Under the pieces are notes generated by a model. That model made no database searches and was not told where the DNA came from. It saw only the letters and a program-made list of their open reading frames with translations. A program made the position numbers and the translations under genes. From DATCJU01 sp036562635 (GTDB lineage Bacteria; Actinomycetota; Actinomycetes; Mycobacteriales; Pseudonocardiaceae), in the NCBI GenBank assembly GCA_036562635.1, contig DATCJU010000004.1, positions 1-11,048 of the forward strand: DNA of 11,048 nucleotides. The letters are read 5' to 3'. This document shows, piece after piece, positions 1-7,255 of the stretch (within the stretch, counting starts at the first letter, position 1; the number at the start of each line of letters is the position of its first letter).

Positions 1-1037
1 ACCTGCTGCCGCACGATCCGGTCCAGGTCGCTGCGCGGCAGGTTCTTGCGCTGCCGGACGAAGGCCAGCGCGTCGGCGCCCATGACGGTCTGCCTGCCGG
101 CCTTGAAGTTGGCGCCGGAGTCGCGGTCGGCGGTGTCGTGCTTCAGACACACCTCGACCCCGCCGACCGCCTTGGTGATCTCGTAGAAGCCGAGGAGGTT
201 CACCTCGGCGAAGTGGTCGATGGTGATACCGGTGAGACTCTCGATGGTCTCGATGAGTTTGCGGCGGCCGGCGAGGTTGGCCTCCCGCTCGATCGTGGCC
301 TCGTCCTTGCCGCCCTCGCGGGTCAGGGTGGCCTTGGTGTCGTACTTGGCCCGCTTGAACGCAGAGTTGATCTTGTGCTTACCGTACCCACCGGGGATCT
401 CCACGTAGGAGTCGCGCGGGAACGAGATCCCGATGGCCCGTGTCCCGTCGTTGGGGACGCGGAGGAGGATCAGCGTGTCGGTCAGGTCGCCCTCGTCGGC
501 GCCGGCACGCAGCTCGCGCAGGACGTTCTCCGGAAGCGGGTTCCCCTGGGCGTCGGTGCGGCTGTCGCTGCCCACCAGCAGGATGTCCGTGGCACCGTCC
601 GTGGGCAGCTCCTCCTGCCTGCCGATGACGTCGTCCCGGGTGAACCCCTCGCCCCAGTCCTTGTACGTGCTCCAGGCGAACCCGGTGGTCCCGAACACCA
701 GCAGGGAGACCAGCAGCAGGGCCACCCGCCCGGTGTACACCACCGGCCGTGTCCGCCGGGTCCGGGCGCGGGCCCGCTCCCCGGACCGTTCCCGGGACGA
801 GGTGGAGGGGCGTGGACGTGGGTTCGGTCGTGTGGGTCGTTCCGCACCCGGTGGACGTCGCGCCCGGTCGGCACCGGGCGGCCGCTCGGGGTGTTGCGTC
901 CGTGGTGCGGGCGGTCTCCTGCCCGGGCGGTGCGGTCCCGGACCCGGGGGTTGTCCACCGGGAGGACCGAGTCGGCGCGTGGACGGGGGAACCGCGGGGT
1001 GGCCCGTCGCACGCGGCCTCGGTGGCCTCTCCTCCAC
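1..1037 (-). CDS. LytR-CpsA-Psr (LCP) family cell-wall ligase, 3' end cut by the window edge
   Basis: Read on the minus strand, this frame stays open for 345 codons to the window edge. I chose the GTG at 1037-1035 because GGGAGG lies about 7 bases upstream of it. Residues 1-100 form a Pro/Arg-rich, basic, presumably disordered cytoplasmic tail. Residues 105-124 form one hydrophobic membrane segment (VALLLVSLLVFGTTGFAW), so the rest is extracytoplasmic. The LCP domain starts near residue 150 with DILLVGSDSR (Asp158, Arg160), followed by DTLILLRVP, a SFPRDSYV motif, and near the edge DRDSGANF (from about 304) and VRQRKNLPRSDLDRIVRQQ (327-345). These Asp and Arg residues are typical of the family, where they bind Mg and the polyprenyl pyrophosphate. 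LCP enzymes move lipid-linked glycopolymers onto peptidoglycan; mycobacterial Lcp1 (Rv3267) joins arabinogalactan. The gene is divergent from rmlB. Family assignment is firm; the role in galactan ligation is inferred from the neighbours. Confidence 0.93.
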   Translation of the reverse strand, partial: MEERPPRPRATGHPAVPPSTRRLGPPGGQPPGPGPHRPGRRPPAPRTQHPERPPGADRARRPPGAERPTRPNPRPRPSTSSRERSGERARARTRRTRPVVYTGRVALLLVSLLVFGTTGFAWSTYKDWGEGFTRDDVIGRQEELPTDGATDILLVGSDSRTDAQGNPLPENVLRELRAGADEGDLTDTLILLRVPNDGTRAIGISFPRDSYVEIPGGYGKHKINSAFKRAKYDTKATLTREGGKDEATIEREANLAGRRKLIETIESLTGITIDHFAEVNLLGFYEITKAVGGVEVCLKHDTADRDSGANFKAGRQTVMGADALAFVRQRKNLPRSDLDRIVRQQ

Positions 1038-1244
1038 GCGCACACCTCCCGGTGACAACGGCTCGGTCTCGTGGACGCAGGGTCCACTCGGCGGCACAGG
1101 CTATCCGTCCGGGTTCCCCCGAGTGAGTTGCACCTTCCCGCAGGGGGACGTCCGGCGGGCGCGGACGGTTGCGTCGGGCGTGACAGACTCTGCCCGGGGG
1201 ACGAAACGCACGGAGCCGTGTGCGACGGCGTGAGGAAGGAAGCG
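1038..1244. promoter_or_regulatory. Divergent intergenic region between the LCP gene and rmlB
   Basis: This 207-bp non-coding stretch must carry the start signals for both divergent genes. Two dyads are visible. GTGGAC (1071-1076) and GTCCAC (1082-1087) are perfect 6-base arms around 5 bases, about 35 bases upstream of the LCP start. CACGG (1209-1213) and CCGTG (1216-1220) are perfect 5-base arms around 2 bases, just upstream of the rmlB ribosome site. A GTGACA at 1180-1185 resembles a -35 hexamer, but I see no convincing -10 at the right distance. On the minus strand TAGCCT (complement of 1098-1103) fits TANNNT, without a good -35. Exact promoters are not resolved. Confidence 0.45.
1234..1240 (+). 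promoter_or_regulatory. Ribosome binding site of rmlB
   Basis: GGAAGGA lies 4 bases before the ATG at 1245. It is the only strong Shine-Dalgarno sequence near the beginning of the RmlB homology, so it fixes the start. The frame is open further upstream to 1071, but that part has no homology to RmlB. Confidence 0.7.
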
Positions 1245-2237
1245 ATGCGGATCCTGGTCACCGGTGGAGCGGGCTTCATCGGATCCCACTACGTGCGGCA
1301 GGTGCTCGGCGGGGCGTACCCGGCGTTCGCCGACGCGGAGGTGGTGGTGCTGGACAAGCTCACCTACGCGGGCAACGAGGCGAACCTGGCCCCGGTGGCG
1401 GACAACCCCCGCCTGCGGTTCGTGCGTGGGGACATCTGCGACGGTCCGCTGGTGCGTGATCTGCTCGCCGGGGTCGACGTGGTCGTGCACTTCGCCGCCG
1501 AGTCGCACGTCGACCGGTCCATCGCCGGTGCGGCGGAGTTCGTGACGACCAACGTGCTGGGCACCCAGACCCTGCTGCAGGCCGCCCTGGAGGCCGGGGT
1601 GGACCGGTTCGTGCACGTGTCCACCGACGAGGTGTACGGGTCGATCGAGAACGGTTCCTGGCCCGAGGACCATCCGCTGGAGCCGAACTCGCCGTATTCG
1701 GCCTCCAAGGCCGGGTCGGACCTGATGGCCCGGTCCTACCACCGCACCCACGGGCTGCCGGTGTGCATCACCCGGTGCTCGAACAACTACGGGCCCTACC
1801 AGTTCCCGGAGAAGGTCATCCCGCTGTTCGTCACCAACCTGTTGGACGGGCGGAAGGTGCCGCTGTACGGCGACGGGCTCAACGTGCGGGACTGGCTGCA
1901 CGTCGACGACCATTGCCGGGGCATCCAGCTGGTGGCGGAGAAGGGCCGTCCCGGGGAGATCTACAACATCGGCGGGGGCACCGAGCTGACCAACCGTGAG
2001 CTCACCGAGCGGCTGCTGGCCGCGGTGGGGGCGGACTGGTCGATGGTCGAGTACGTGCCGGACCGCAAGGGCCACGACCGGCGGTACTCGGTCGACTGGA
2101 CCAAGATCCGTGAGGAGCTGGGCTACACCCCGCAGGTGCCGTTCGACCAGGGGCTGGCCGACACCGTGCGCTGGTACCGGGAGAACCGGCACTGGTGGGA
2201 GCCGCTCAAGCAGCGCGCCGCACTCGCCCGGGGGTGA
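1245..2237 (+). CDS. rmlB: dTDP-glucose 4,6-dehydratase RmlB
   Basis: This 330-residue protein has the usual RmlB length. It converts dTDP-D-glucose to dTDP-4-keto-6-deoxy-D-glucose, the second step of dTDP-L-rhamnose synthesis, in the cytoplasm. It is an extended short-chain dehydrogenase. The NAD-binding loop TGGAGFIGS is at residues 6-14. The catalytic STDEVYG is at 126-132, with Asp128-Glu129 as the dehydratase acid/base pair. The YxxxK pair is Tyr151/Lys155 within NSPYSASKAGSD. Other family signatures are the SNNYGPYQFPEK segment (179-190), DGLNVRDWLHVDDH (210-223) and the late DRKGHDRRYS (273-282). The start is the ATG preceded by GGAAGGA. rmlD follows 5 bases after the stop, so the two are almost certainly co-transcribed. 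The divergent LCP gene ties the pair to wall assembly. Function is very secure. Confidence 0.97.
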   Translation: MRILVTGGAGFIGSHYVRQVLGGAYPAFADAEVVVLDKLTYAGNEANLAPVADNPRLRFVRGDICDGPLVRDLLAGVDVVVHFAAESHVDRSIAGAAEFVTTNVLGTQTLLQAALEAGVDRFVHVSTDEVYGSIENGSWPEDHPLEPNSPYSASKAGSDLMARSYHRTHGLPVCITRCSNNYGPYQFPEKVIPLFVTNLLDGRKVPLYGDGLNVRDWLHVDDHCRGIQLVAEKGRPGEIYNIGGGTELTNRELTERLLAAVGADWSMVEYVPDRKGHDRRYSVDWTKIREELGYTPQVPFDQGLADTVRWYRENRHWWEPLKQRAALARG

Positions 2238-2242
2238 CCGAC

Positions 2243-3229
2243 ATGTCCGGAATCGCCGTGCTGGTACCCGGTGGCCGTGGACAGCTGGGCAGCGACATCG
2301 CCCGGATCGCGGCCGGCCTCGCCGACACCGAACCGAGGCGGGGCGAGACGGAGACCACGGGTGGGCCCGCCCTGCCCCGGGTCGGGTTCGTGCACGCCCC
2401 GGGGTCGAGCGAGCTGGACATCACCGACGCCGACGCGGTGGCCGACGCGATCGCCACCCTGGCCGTCACCGCCTCCGACGCCGGGCTGCGCCCGGTGGTG
2501 ATCAACGCCGCCGCCTACACCGCCGTGGACGCGGCCGAGTCGGACCAGGACCGGGCGTTCGCGGTGAACGCCCGCGGGCCGGAGCTGCTCGCCGCGGCCT
2601 GCGCCCGGCACGACACACCGCTGCTCCAGGTCTCCACCGACTACGTGTTCGACGGGCAGGGCACCCGCCCCTACGAGCCGGACGATCCCACCGGGCCGCG
2701 GTCGGTGTACGGGCGCAGCAAGCTCGCCGGGGAGCGGGCGGTACTGGACTCCGGGGCCCGGGCCGTGGTGGTGCGCACCGCCTGGGTCTACGGGGCCACC
2801 GGCGCGAACTTCGTGAAGACCATGTGTCGCCTGGCCCGGGAGCGCGAGACGCTGAACGTGGTCGACGACCAGGTGGGTAGCCCCACCTGGTCGGCGGACC
2901 TGGCCCGGGGCCTGTTGGAACTGGCCGGGCTGGTCGTCGCACGACCCGACGCGGTGCCACCGGTACTGCACTGCGTCAACGCCGGACGGACCAGCTGGTT
3001 CGGTTTCGCCCGGGCGATCTTCGCCGAGTTGGGCGCCGACCCCGAGCGGGTTCGGCCGTGCAGCACCGCCGACTTCCCCCGTCCGGCTCCCCGCCCGGCG
3101 TACTCGGTGTTGTCCGGCGCGGCCTGGACCCGAGCGGGCCTGACCGCCCTGCGGCCGTGGCGGGACGCGCTGGCCGCGGCCTTCGTCGAGTGCGGTTTCG
3201 GCGACCCGGCGGAGCCGCCCGCTCGCTGA
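2243..3229 (+). CDS. rmlD: dTDP-4-dehydrorhamnose reductase RmlD
   Basis: This 328-residue short-chain reductase carries out the last step of dTDP-L-rhamnose synthesis, reducing dTDP-4-keto-L-rhamnose with NAD(P)H. Visible motifs are the nucleotide-binding GGRGQLGSD (10-18), NAAAYTAVDAAE (88-99), the catalytic STDYVFDG (131-138), the YxxxK pair Tyr156/Lys160 (VYGRSK), RTAWVYG (178-184) and VDDQVGSPT (207-215). It is somewhat longer than most RmlD proteins (about 290-300 residues), chiefly through a polar insertion near residues 27-50, after the first helix. I use the ATG at 2243. A GTG at 2234 overlaps the rmlB stop as GTGA and would add three residues; both share the GGGGG run at 2230-2234. 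Either choice implies coupling to rmlB. The gene ends against a hairpin and a convergent glycosyltransferase. rmlA and rmlC must lie elsewhere. Confidence 0.95.
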   Translation: MSGIAVLVPGGRGQLGSDIARIAAGLADTEPRRGETETTGGPALPRVGFVHAPGSSELDITDADAVADAIATLAVTASDAGLRPVVINAAAYTAVDAAESDQDRAFAVNARGPELLAAACARHDTPLLQVSTDYVFDGQGTRPYEPDDPTGPRSVYGRSKLAGERAVLDSGARAVVVRTAWVYGATGANFVKTMCRLARERETLNVVDDQVGSPTWSADLARGLLELAGLVVARPDAVPPVLHCVNAGRTSWFGFARAIFAELGADPERVRPCSTADFPRPAPRPAYSVLSGAAWTRAGLTALRPWRDALAAAFVECGFGDPAEPPAR

Positions 3230-3230
3230 C

Positions 3231-3260
3231 GGTCCGGCGGAACCGCCCGCCCGCCGGGCC
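3231..3260. terminator. Hairpin between convergent rmlD and GT4 gene, likely two-way terminator
   Basis: GGTCCGGCGG (3231-3240) and CCGCCGGGCC (3251-3260) pair over 10 positions with a single G-U wobble, around a 10-base loop. The hairpin begins two bases after the rmlD stop and lies 22 bases past the stop of the opposing gene, which is where a shared terminator belongs. No U-tract follows on either strand, as is common for actinomycete terminators. Confidence 0.65.
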
Positions 3261-3281
3261 GATCGGGGTGTCAGGACGTCG

Positions 3282-4379
3282 TCAGGACAGTGCGAGCCGG
3301 TAGGCGTGCACGGTGGCCTCGGCGCACCGACGCCAGGTGAACTCGGCGGCCCGGCTCCGGCGTGCGGCCAGCGTGGCCGGGTCGCTCGGGGCGTCCAGCG
3401 CCTTCCGCAACGCCGTCCCGAGCGCCTCGGCGTCGCCCGGCGGCACGTGCAGTCCCTGCCCGCCCGACACCTCGCGCAGGGCCGGGACGTCCGAGCACAC
3501 CACCGGGACGCTGCAGGCCAGCGCCTCCAGCACGGGGAGCCCGAACCCCTCGTCCCGGGACGGCAGCACCAGCGCCGCCGCGCCGGCCACCACGCTGCGC
3601 AGGTCCACATCGGACAGATAGCCGGTGCGCAGCACCCGGCCGTTCGGCTCGGACCGCACCGGACCGTAGCCACTCGGCCCGGCCAGCACCAGCGGGGGCA
3701 GGTCCGGGTCGGCCCGGTGCGCGGCCAGCAGCGTGCGCAGCCCCTTGCGCGGGCCGTCCGCTCCCACGAACAGCAGGTACTCGGAGGGCAGACCGAGCCG
3801 TTCCCGCAGCGCCTCGCTCGGCGGACGGGCGGTGAACCACGCCGGGTCCACGCCCAGCGGCGTCACCACCACCCGGTCCTCCGGAACCCCCAGGCGCTCC
3901 CGCACGACGCGGGCCACCGCCTCCGTCGGCGTGCACACCACCGCGGCACGCTGGGCGGAGCGCCGCACCAGCTCCGGCAGGTCCCGCTCGACCGGAGGCA
4001 GCTCCTCCGGTACGTCCAGGAACGCCAGGTCGTGGATCGTCAGCACACCTCGGGCCCGCACCGCCGGAGGCAGCACGAAGTTCGTCGCGTGCATCACGTT
4101 CGTCGGACCGGCGAGCAGCTCCACCGGCGGGAACGGGGCACGCAACCACAGCGTGCGCAGCAACCGGGCCGAGGACGGCAGGCCCCGGGCCCGCAGCCCG
4201 TGCGGCAGCACCGTGCGCAACGCCCGCCACCCGCGCAGCGTGAACGCCACCGCCCGCACGTCCACCTCCGGCATGCTGGCCAGTTCCTCGGCCAGTGCCG
4301 CGGTGTAGCGGCCCACCCCCGTGCGGTGTCCCAGCAACGGAGTGCCGTCCAGCAGAACCTGTATCCGCCGCCCCGACAT
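3282..4379 (-). CDS. Glycosyltransferase family 4, MtfB-like (GT4-A)
   Basis: This is a 365-residue GT-B glycosyltransferase. The acceptor-side glycine loop reads TGVGRYTAAL (20-29), IHDLAF (115-120) is the MtfB-type His-Asp segment, and TPLGVD lies at 173-178. The donor-phosphate pair is Arg211-Lys212 in GADGPRKG, and the nucleotide-sugar EX7E motif is Glu277/Glu285 in EGFGLPVLE. There is no signal peptide or membrane segment, so it should work at the cytoplasmic membrane face, as a retaining transferase by family precedent. The donor cannot be predicted. The ATG at 4379 follows the stop of the GT2-GT4 gene after one base (TGAG-ATG), suggesting translational coupling. An ATG at 4394 would add five residues and overlap the upstream gene; neither has a clear ribosome site. 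The gene ends towards rmlD. Confidence 0.88.
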   Translation of the reverse strand: MSGRRIQVLLDGTPLLGHRTGVGRYTAALAEELASMPEVDVRAVAFTLRGWRALRTVLPHGLRARGLPSSARLLRTLWLRAPFPPVELLAGPTNVMHATNFVLPPAVRARGVLTIHDLAFLDVPEELPPVERDLPELVRRSAQRAAVVCTPTEAVARVVRERLGVPEDRVVVTPLGVDPAWFTARPPSEALRERLGLPSEYLLFVGADGPRKGLRTLLAAHRADPDLPPLVLAGPSGYGPVRSEPNGRVLRTGYLSDVDLRSVVAGAAALVLPSRDEGFGLPVLEALACSVPVVCSDVPALREVSGGQGLHVPPGDAEALGTALRKALDAPSDPATLAARRSRAAEFTWRRCAEATVHAYRLALS

Positions 4380-4380
4380 C

Positions 4381-6912
4381 TCAACGACCGCCATCGCCCC
4401 GCAACCGCTCCCGTGCCAGTCGGCGGAGCCGTCCGGCGGCCCGCCGCGCCACCTCCGTGGGACCACCCGTCTCCAGGTACTCCCGAACCAGGGCGAGATC
4501 CCGACGCACCGACTGCCCCGGACTCCGTGGCGCGCTGCGCACCAGCGGGGCCGACGCGGCCGGCAGTCGGTCGGCGGCCGGCCGGGGAGCCCGACAGAAC
4601 TCGACCAGCGGAGCAAGGACGTTCTCCCAGGTGAAACGCTCCCGCACCGCGGCGATGCGCTCTCGGCACCCCGCGGCGAAGGTCTCGTCGTAGAGCACCT
4701 TCCGCAGCGCCTCGGCCAGGGCCGCCGGGTCCTCCGCGGGGACCACCACGCCGAGGTTCTCCTGGCGCACCAGGTCGGCGAACGAGTCCCCGTCGGTGGT
4801 GACGATGGGCAGGCCCACCCACAGGTAGTCCAACACCCGGGTGCGGAACGCGAAGGTGGTCTCCACGTGCTCGAAGTGCGTGGTCACCCCGCAGTCGGCG
4901 TCCATCAGCCAGTTCTGCCGTTCGGTGTAGGGCACCCAGGTCTCGTTGAAGAACACGTACCGTCCGGTCAGCCCCAGCTGCTCGGCCAGCGCCCTGGTCT
5001 GCCGGGCGATGCCCATCTCCGGCACCTCCGGGTTGGGGTGCTGCATGCCCAGGAAGCACAGGCGGACGTCGTCGTGCTCGGTGCGCAGCAGGTCGACGGC
5101 CCGGATCAGGGTGAGCGGGTCGAACCAGTTGTAGACCCCGCCGGCCCACAGCACCAGCTTGTCCGTCGGGCCGATGCCCGGCACCGTGCCGCGCGGCCCC
5201 GGGCCGGTGCGCTGCGGAGGCTTGCCCGGCAGCCCGAACGGGACCTCGGCGATCAGCGAGCGCATGGTGGGGTCCGCGTCGTAGAGCGCGGGGCTGATCC
5301 GGCCGAGCGCGGCCAGGTGACCGAGCCAGAAGTGCCGTTGCCGCTCCGAGGCGCACAGGAAGAAGTCACCCCGTTCGAGCTGGGCGTTGAGCACCTTGGT
5401 GACCCCGGCCAGGTCCTTCGCCCGGCGGTCGTCGTCGGTGTCCTTGGCCTGCTCCAGCAGTTCCAGGTGCATCGGGTCGTAGACGTCGCAGACCACGATC
5501 TTGGTGGAGTTGGCCCGTTTGAGCGCGGGGACCAGCTCCAGCGCGTGCCCCTGCAACACGATCACGTCCGCCCACTCGACGTGCTCGCCCAGGTCCCGCG
5601 GTCGGCACCGCAGCACCGGGAAGGGCGCCTGGGGCGGGGCGAAGTGCGGGTTGTAGGTGACCAGGCGGACGTCGTGCTCGCCGGAGAGCACGTCGGCCAT
5701 GTTCCAGGCCCGGATGGCCGGTCCGGCCATCCGCTCGGTGATCGCGTCGCCGGTGAGCACCAGCACCCGGCGAGGCCGGCCGAACACCTCCTCCAACCCG
5801 AACACCTCGACCAGCACCTCGTGCGCGGCCAGGTAACGGGGCAGGGGGTAGGCCGGTTCCATGGCCTTGCGCATCAGCGGGAGCAGGTCGGTGTCGGAAC
5901 GCACCCGGGCCGCCTGCTCGGCGCGGCGGGACTCGGCCAGGGAGGGCAGCAGCTCGACGAACTGGTCGACGGCCAGTATCCCGGCCAGTGCCGCCCGGGA
6001 CACCGGTACCGGTTCCTCGTCGACGGCGGGGTCCACGGGCCGGCGGGTGATCTCCAACTGGGTGGGGTCCAGATCACCGCGGGCGGTGGCGCGGCGCACG
6101 GCGAGCGCCAGCGCGGCGGGCAGCACCTTCGCCAGGGTCTCGTCGGAGAGGTTCTTGTAGAGGGTGGCCAGCGCGTTGCGCTCCAGCAGGTACAGCTCAC
6201 GCGCCTGGTGCACCGAGCCCATGGAGCCGTGGTGGCGGTGGTAGGTCAGCGAGGCGGGCTCGTAGCGGACACGCCAACCGCGCAGGTTGAGCCGCCAGCC
6301 CAGGTCCACGTCCTCGTAGAACATGAAGTAGCGGTCGTCGAAACCGCCGAGGGCCCGGAACAGCTCGGTGCGCACGAACAGCGCCGATCCGGTGCCGAAC
6401 AGCACGTCGCGGGGCGCGTCCTGCAGCTCGGACGGCACGACGCCGACCGGTTGACCGGCGAACCGCTTGTAACCCATGCCGAACCAGGTCAGCCCGCCGT
6501 CGACGAAGTCGATCCGCTTGCCGTCCCAGTCCAGCACCTTGCTGGCCACCGCCCCCACGGTGGGGTCGGTGCGCAGTACCCGAACCGCGGCGTGCACCCA
6601 GTCCCGGTGCGGGCGGGCGTCGTTGTTGAGGAACGCCAGCACCTCGCCGCGCGCGTGCTGGGCGCCCAGGTTGGACCCTCCGGCGAAGCCGAGGTTCTTC
6701 GGGGACCGGACCAGCTCGACGTACGGTGCCGCGGCCGCGATCCGCTCCGCGCTGCCGTCGTCCGAGGCGTTGTCCACGCAGATGATCTGCAGCCTGTCCG
6801 CGGGGTAGTTCAGGTCCTCGCGCAGTGCCCGCAGGCAGGTGATGGTGTCGTCGGCTCCCCGGTAGTTGACCACCACGACGGACACCAGGGGCAGCACGCC
6901 CTGCTCCTGCAC
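4381..6912 (-). CDS. Bifunctional GT2-GT4 fusion glycosyltransferase
   Basis: This 843-residue protein joins two glycosyltransferase folds. Residues 8-270 form a GT2 (GT-A) domain: VSVVVVNYRG (10-19), ICVDNASDDGS (44-54), NLGFAGGSN (73-81), the metal-binding FLNNDARP (94-101) and FMFYEDVDLGWRL (196-208), with Glu200-Asp201 as the usual acidic pair of rhamnosyltransferase-like members. Residues 271-380 are a mostly helical connector with no motif I recognise. Residues 381-772 look like a GT-B, GT4-type domain: RVLVLTGD, LVLWAGGVYNWFDPLTLI (586-603), then HVETTFAFRTRVLDYLWVGLP (682-702) where EX7E would normally be. The tail (773-843) is Arg-rich and may touch the membrane. The GTG start follows GGAGGGA by 8 bases. 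Both enzymes probably act in succession on one lipid-linked glycan. It could be under its own promoter because a 343-bp gap precedes it. Confidence 0.88.
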   Translation of the reverse strand: MQEQGVLPLVSVVVVNYRGADDTITCLRALREDLNYPADRLQIICVDNASDDGSAERIAAAAPYVELVRSPKNLGFAGGSNLGAQHARGEVLAFLNNDARPHRDWVHAAVRVLRTDPTVGAVASKVLDWDGKRIDFVDGGLTWFGMGYKRFAGQPVGVVPSELQDAPRDVLFGTGSALFVRTELFRALGGFDDRYFMFYEDVDLGWRLNLRGWRVRYEPASLTYHRHHGSMGSVHQARELYLLERNALATLYKNLSDETLAKVLPAALALAVRRATARGDLDPTQLEITRRPVDPAVDEEPVPVSRAALAGILAVDQFVELLPSLAESRRAEQAARVRSDTDLLPLMRKAMEPAYPLPRYLAAHEVLVEVFGLEEVFGRPRRVLVLTGDAITERMAGPAIRAWNMADVLSGEHDVRLVTYNPHFAPPQAPFPVLRCRPRDLGEHVEWADVIVLQGHALELVPALKRANSTKIVVCDVYDPMHLELLEQAKDTDDDRRAKDLAGVTKVLNAQLERGDFFLCASERQRHFWLGHLAALGRISPALYDADPTMRSLIAEVPFGLPGKPPQRTGPGPRGTVPGIGPTDKLVLWAGGVYNWFDPLTLIRAVDLLRTEHDDVRLCFLGMQHPNPEVPEMGIARQTRALAEQLGLTGRYVFFNETWVPYTERQNWLMDADCGVTTHFEHVETTFAFRTRVLDYLWVGLPIVTTDGDSFADLVRQENLGVVVPAEDPAALAEALRKVLYDETFAAGCRERIAAVRERFTWENVLAPLVEFCRAPRPAADRLPAASAPLVRSAPRSPGQSVRRDLALVREYLETGGPTEVARRAAGRLRRLARERLRGDGGR

Positions 6913-7056
6913 CTGACGGCTCCCTCCGGTTGCGAATCGACTTCATTAGCGTGCCAGCTTTCGGGTGATCAGCGGCGCGGGGGCAGGGAAATCTGCAGAA
7001 CCGTCACATTCGACGTGGGCCGGAAGGAGATACGTCGGTCGGGTGGGACCGGGGGA

Positions 7057-7104
7057 GGGCACGGCACGACGAACAGGGCCGACACGGAACGTCGTGCCGC
7101 GCCC
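7057..7104. repeat. Long imperfect inverted repeat (hairpin) in the gap upstream of the GT2-GT4 gene
   Basis: CGGCACGACG (7062-7071) is perfectly complementary to CGTCGTGCCG (7090-7099). Outside one A-C mismatch, GGGC (7057-7060) and GCCC (7101-7104) continue the stem, giving 14 pairs out of 15 around an 18-base loop. It lies about 150 bases past the stop of the upstream GT2 gene and about 145 bases before the GT2-GT4 start. It could be a second terminator, a leader-RNA structure, or a protein-binding dyad; the sequence does not decide between them. Confidence 0.6.
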
Positions 7105-7210
7105 ACGCGGCGCCCTCGCCGCGGGGACGGGGCCGCCGGAGACCACCGGATACGGAACGGAGAGCAGGAGAAAAACCGGGGACGTGGGAAACGCGGGGAA
7201 CAACCGGGAG

Positions 7211-7236
7211 CGGGCGGAGCGGTCCGTGACCGCCCG
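7211..7236 (-). terminator. Candidate terminator downstream of the GT2 gene
   Basis: CGGGCGG (7211-7217) and CCGCCCG (7230-7236) form a 7-bp GC stem. An alternative stem, GCGGT (7219-7223) with ACCGC (7229-7233), lies partly within it. On the minus strand the hairpin starts about 20 bases past the stop codon at 7258-7256. No T-run follows immediately, although a TTTTT occurs further on. Confidence 0.45.
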
Positions 7237-7255
7237 GAGACGCCTGACCGGCCGT

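Larger units (their letters stand above)
6913..7255. other. 343-bp structured intergenic gap between two minus-strand glycosyltransferase genes
   Basis: No frame here looks coding. The plus-strand frame crossing it uses many codons avoided by the real genes (AGA, AGG, AAA, TCA). The gap holds the terminator-like hairpin next to the upstream gene's stop, a long imperfect hairpin near the middle, and a purine-rich tract on the plus strand around 7156-7206. The stretch nearest the GTG at 6912 is the least GC-rich of the gap. There the minus strand reads GCTAAT (complement of 6945-6950), a possible -10 that would give a leader of about 25 bases including GGAGGGA; no good -35 was found. I infer a separate promoter for the GT2-GT4 gene. 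Confidence 0.5.

Noticed and set aside
138..1055. Plus-strand open frame of 305 codons at the left end
   Set aside because: It is antisense to the LCP gene, whose membrane helix and LCP motifs are clear. Its latter half is only Pro/Arg/Gly from the antisense of the disordered tail.
1101..2192. Minus-strand open frame opposite rmlB that could pass for a longer upstream gene of the LCP transcript
   Set aside because: It is rich in His, Val, Gln and Arg with no recognisable fold, and is the antisense of a secure RmlB sequence.
2123..3673. 516-codon minus-strand open frame across the end of rmlB, rmlD and the convergent junction
   Set aside because: It is low-complexity, runs through the shared hairpin, and overlaps genes whose catalytic motifs are intact on the opposite strand or in another frame.
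6965..7255. Possible small gene on the plus strand in the 343-bp gap
   Set aside because: Codons such as AGA, AGG, AAA, TCA and CAT are frequent, unlike every real gene here. There is no ribosome site and no homology, and the stretch contains two hairpins.
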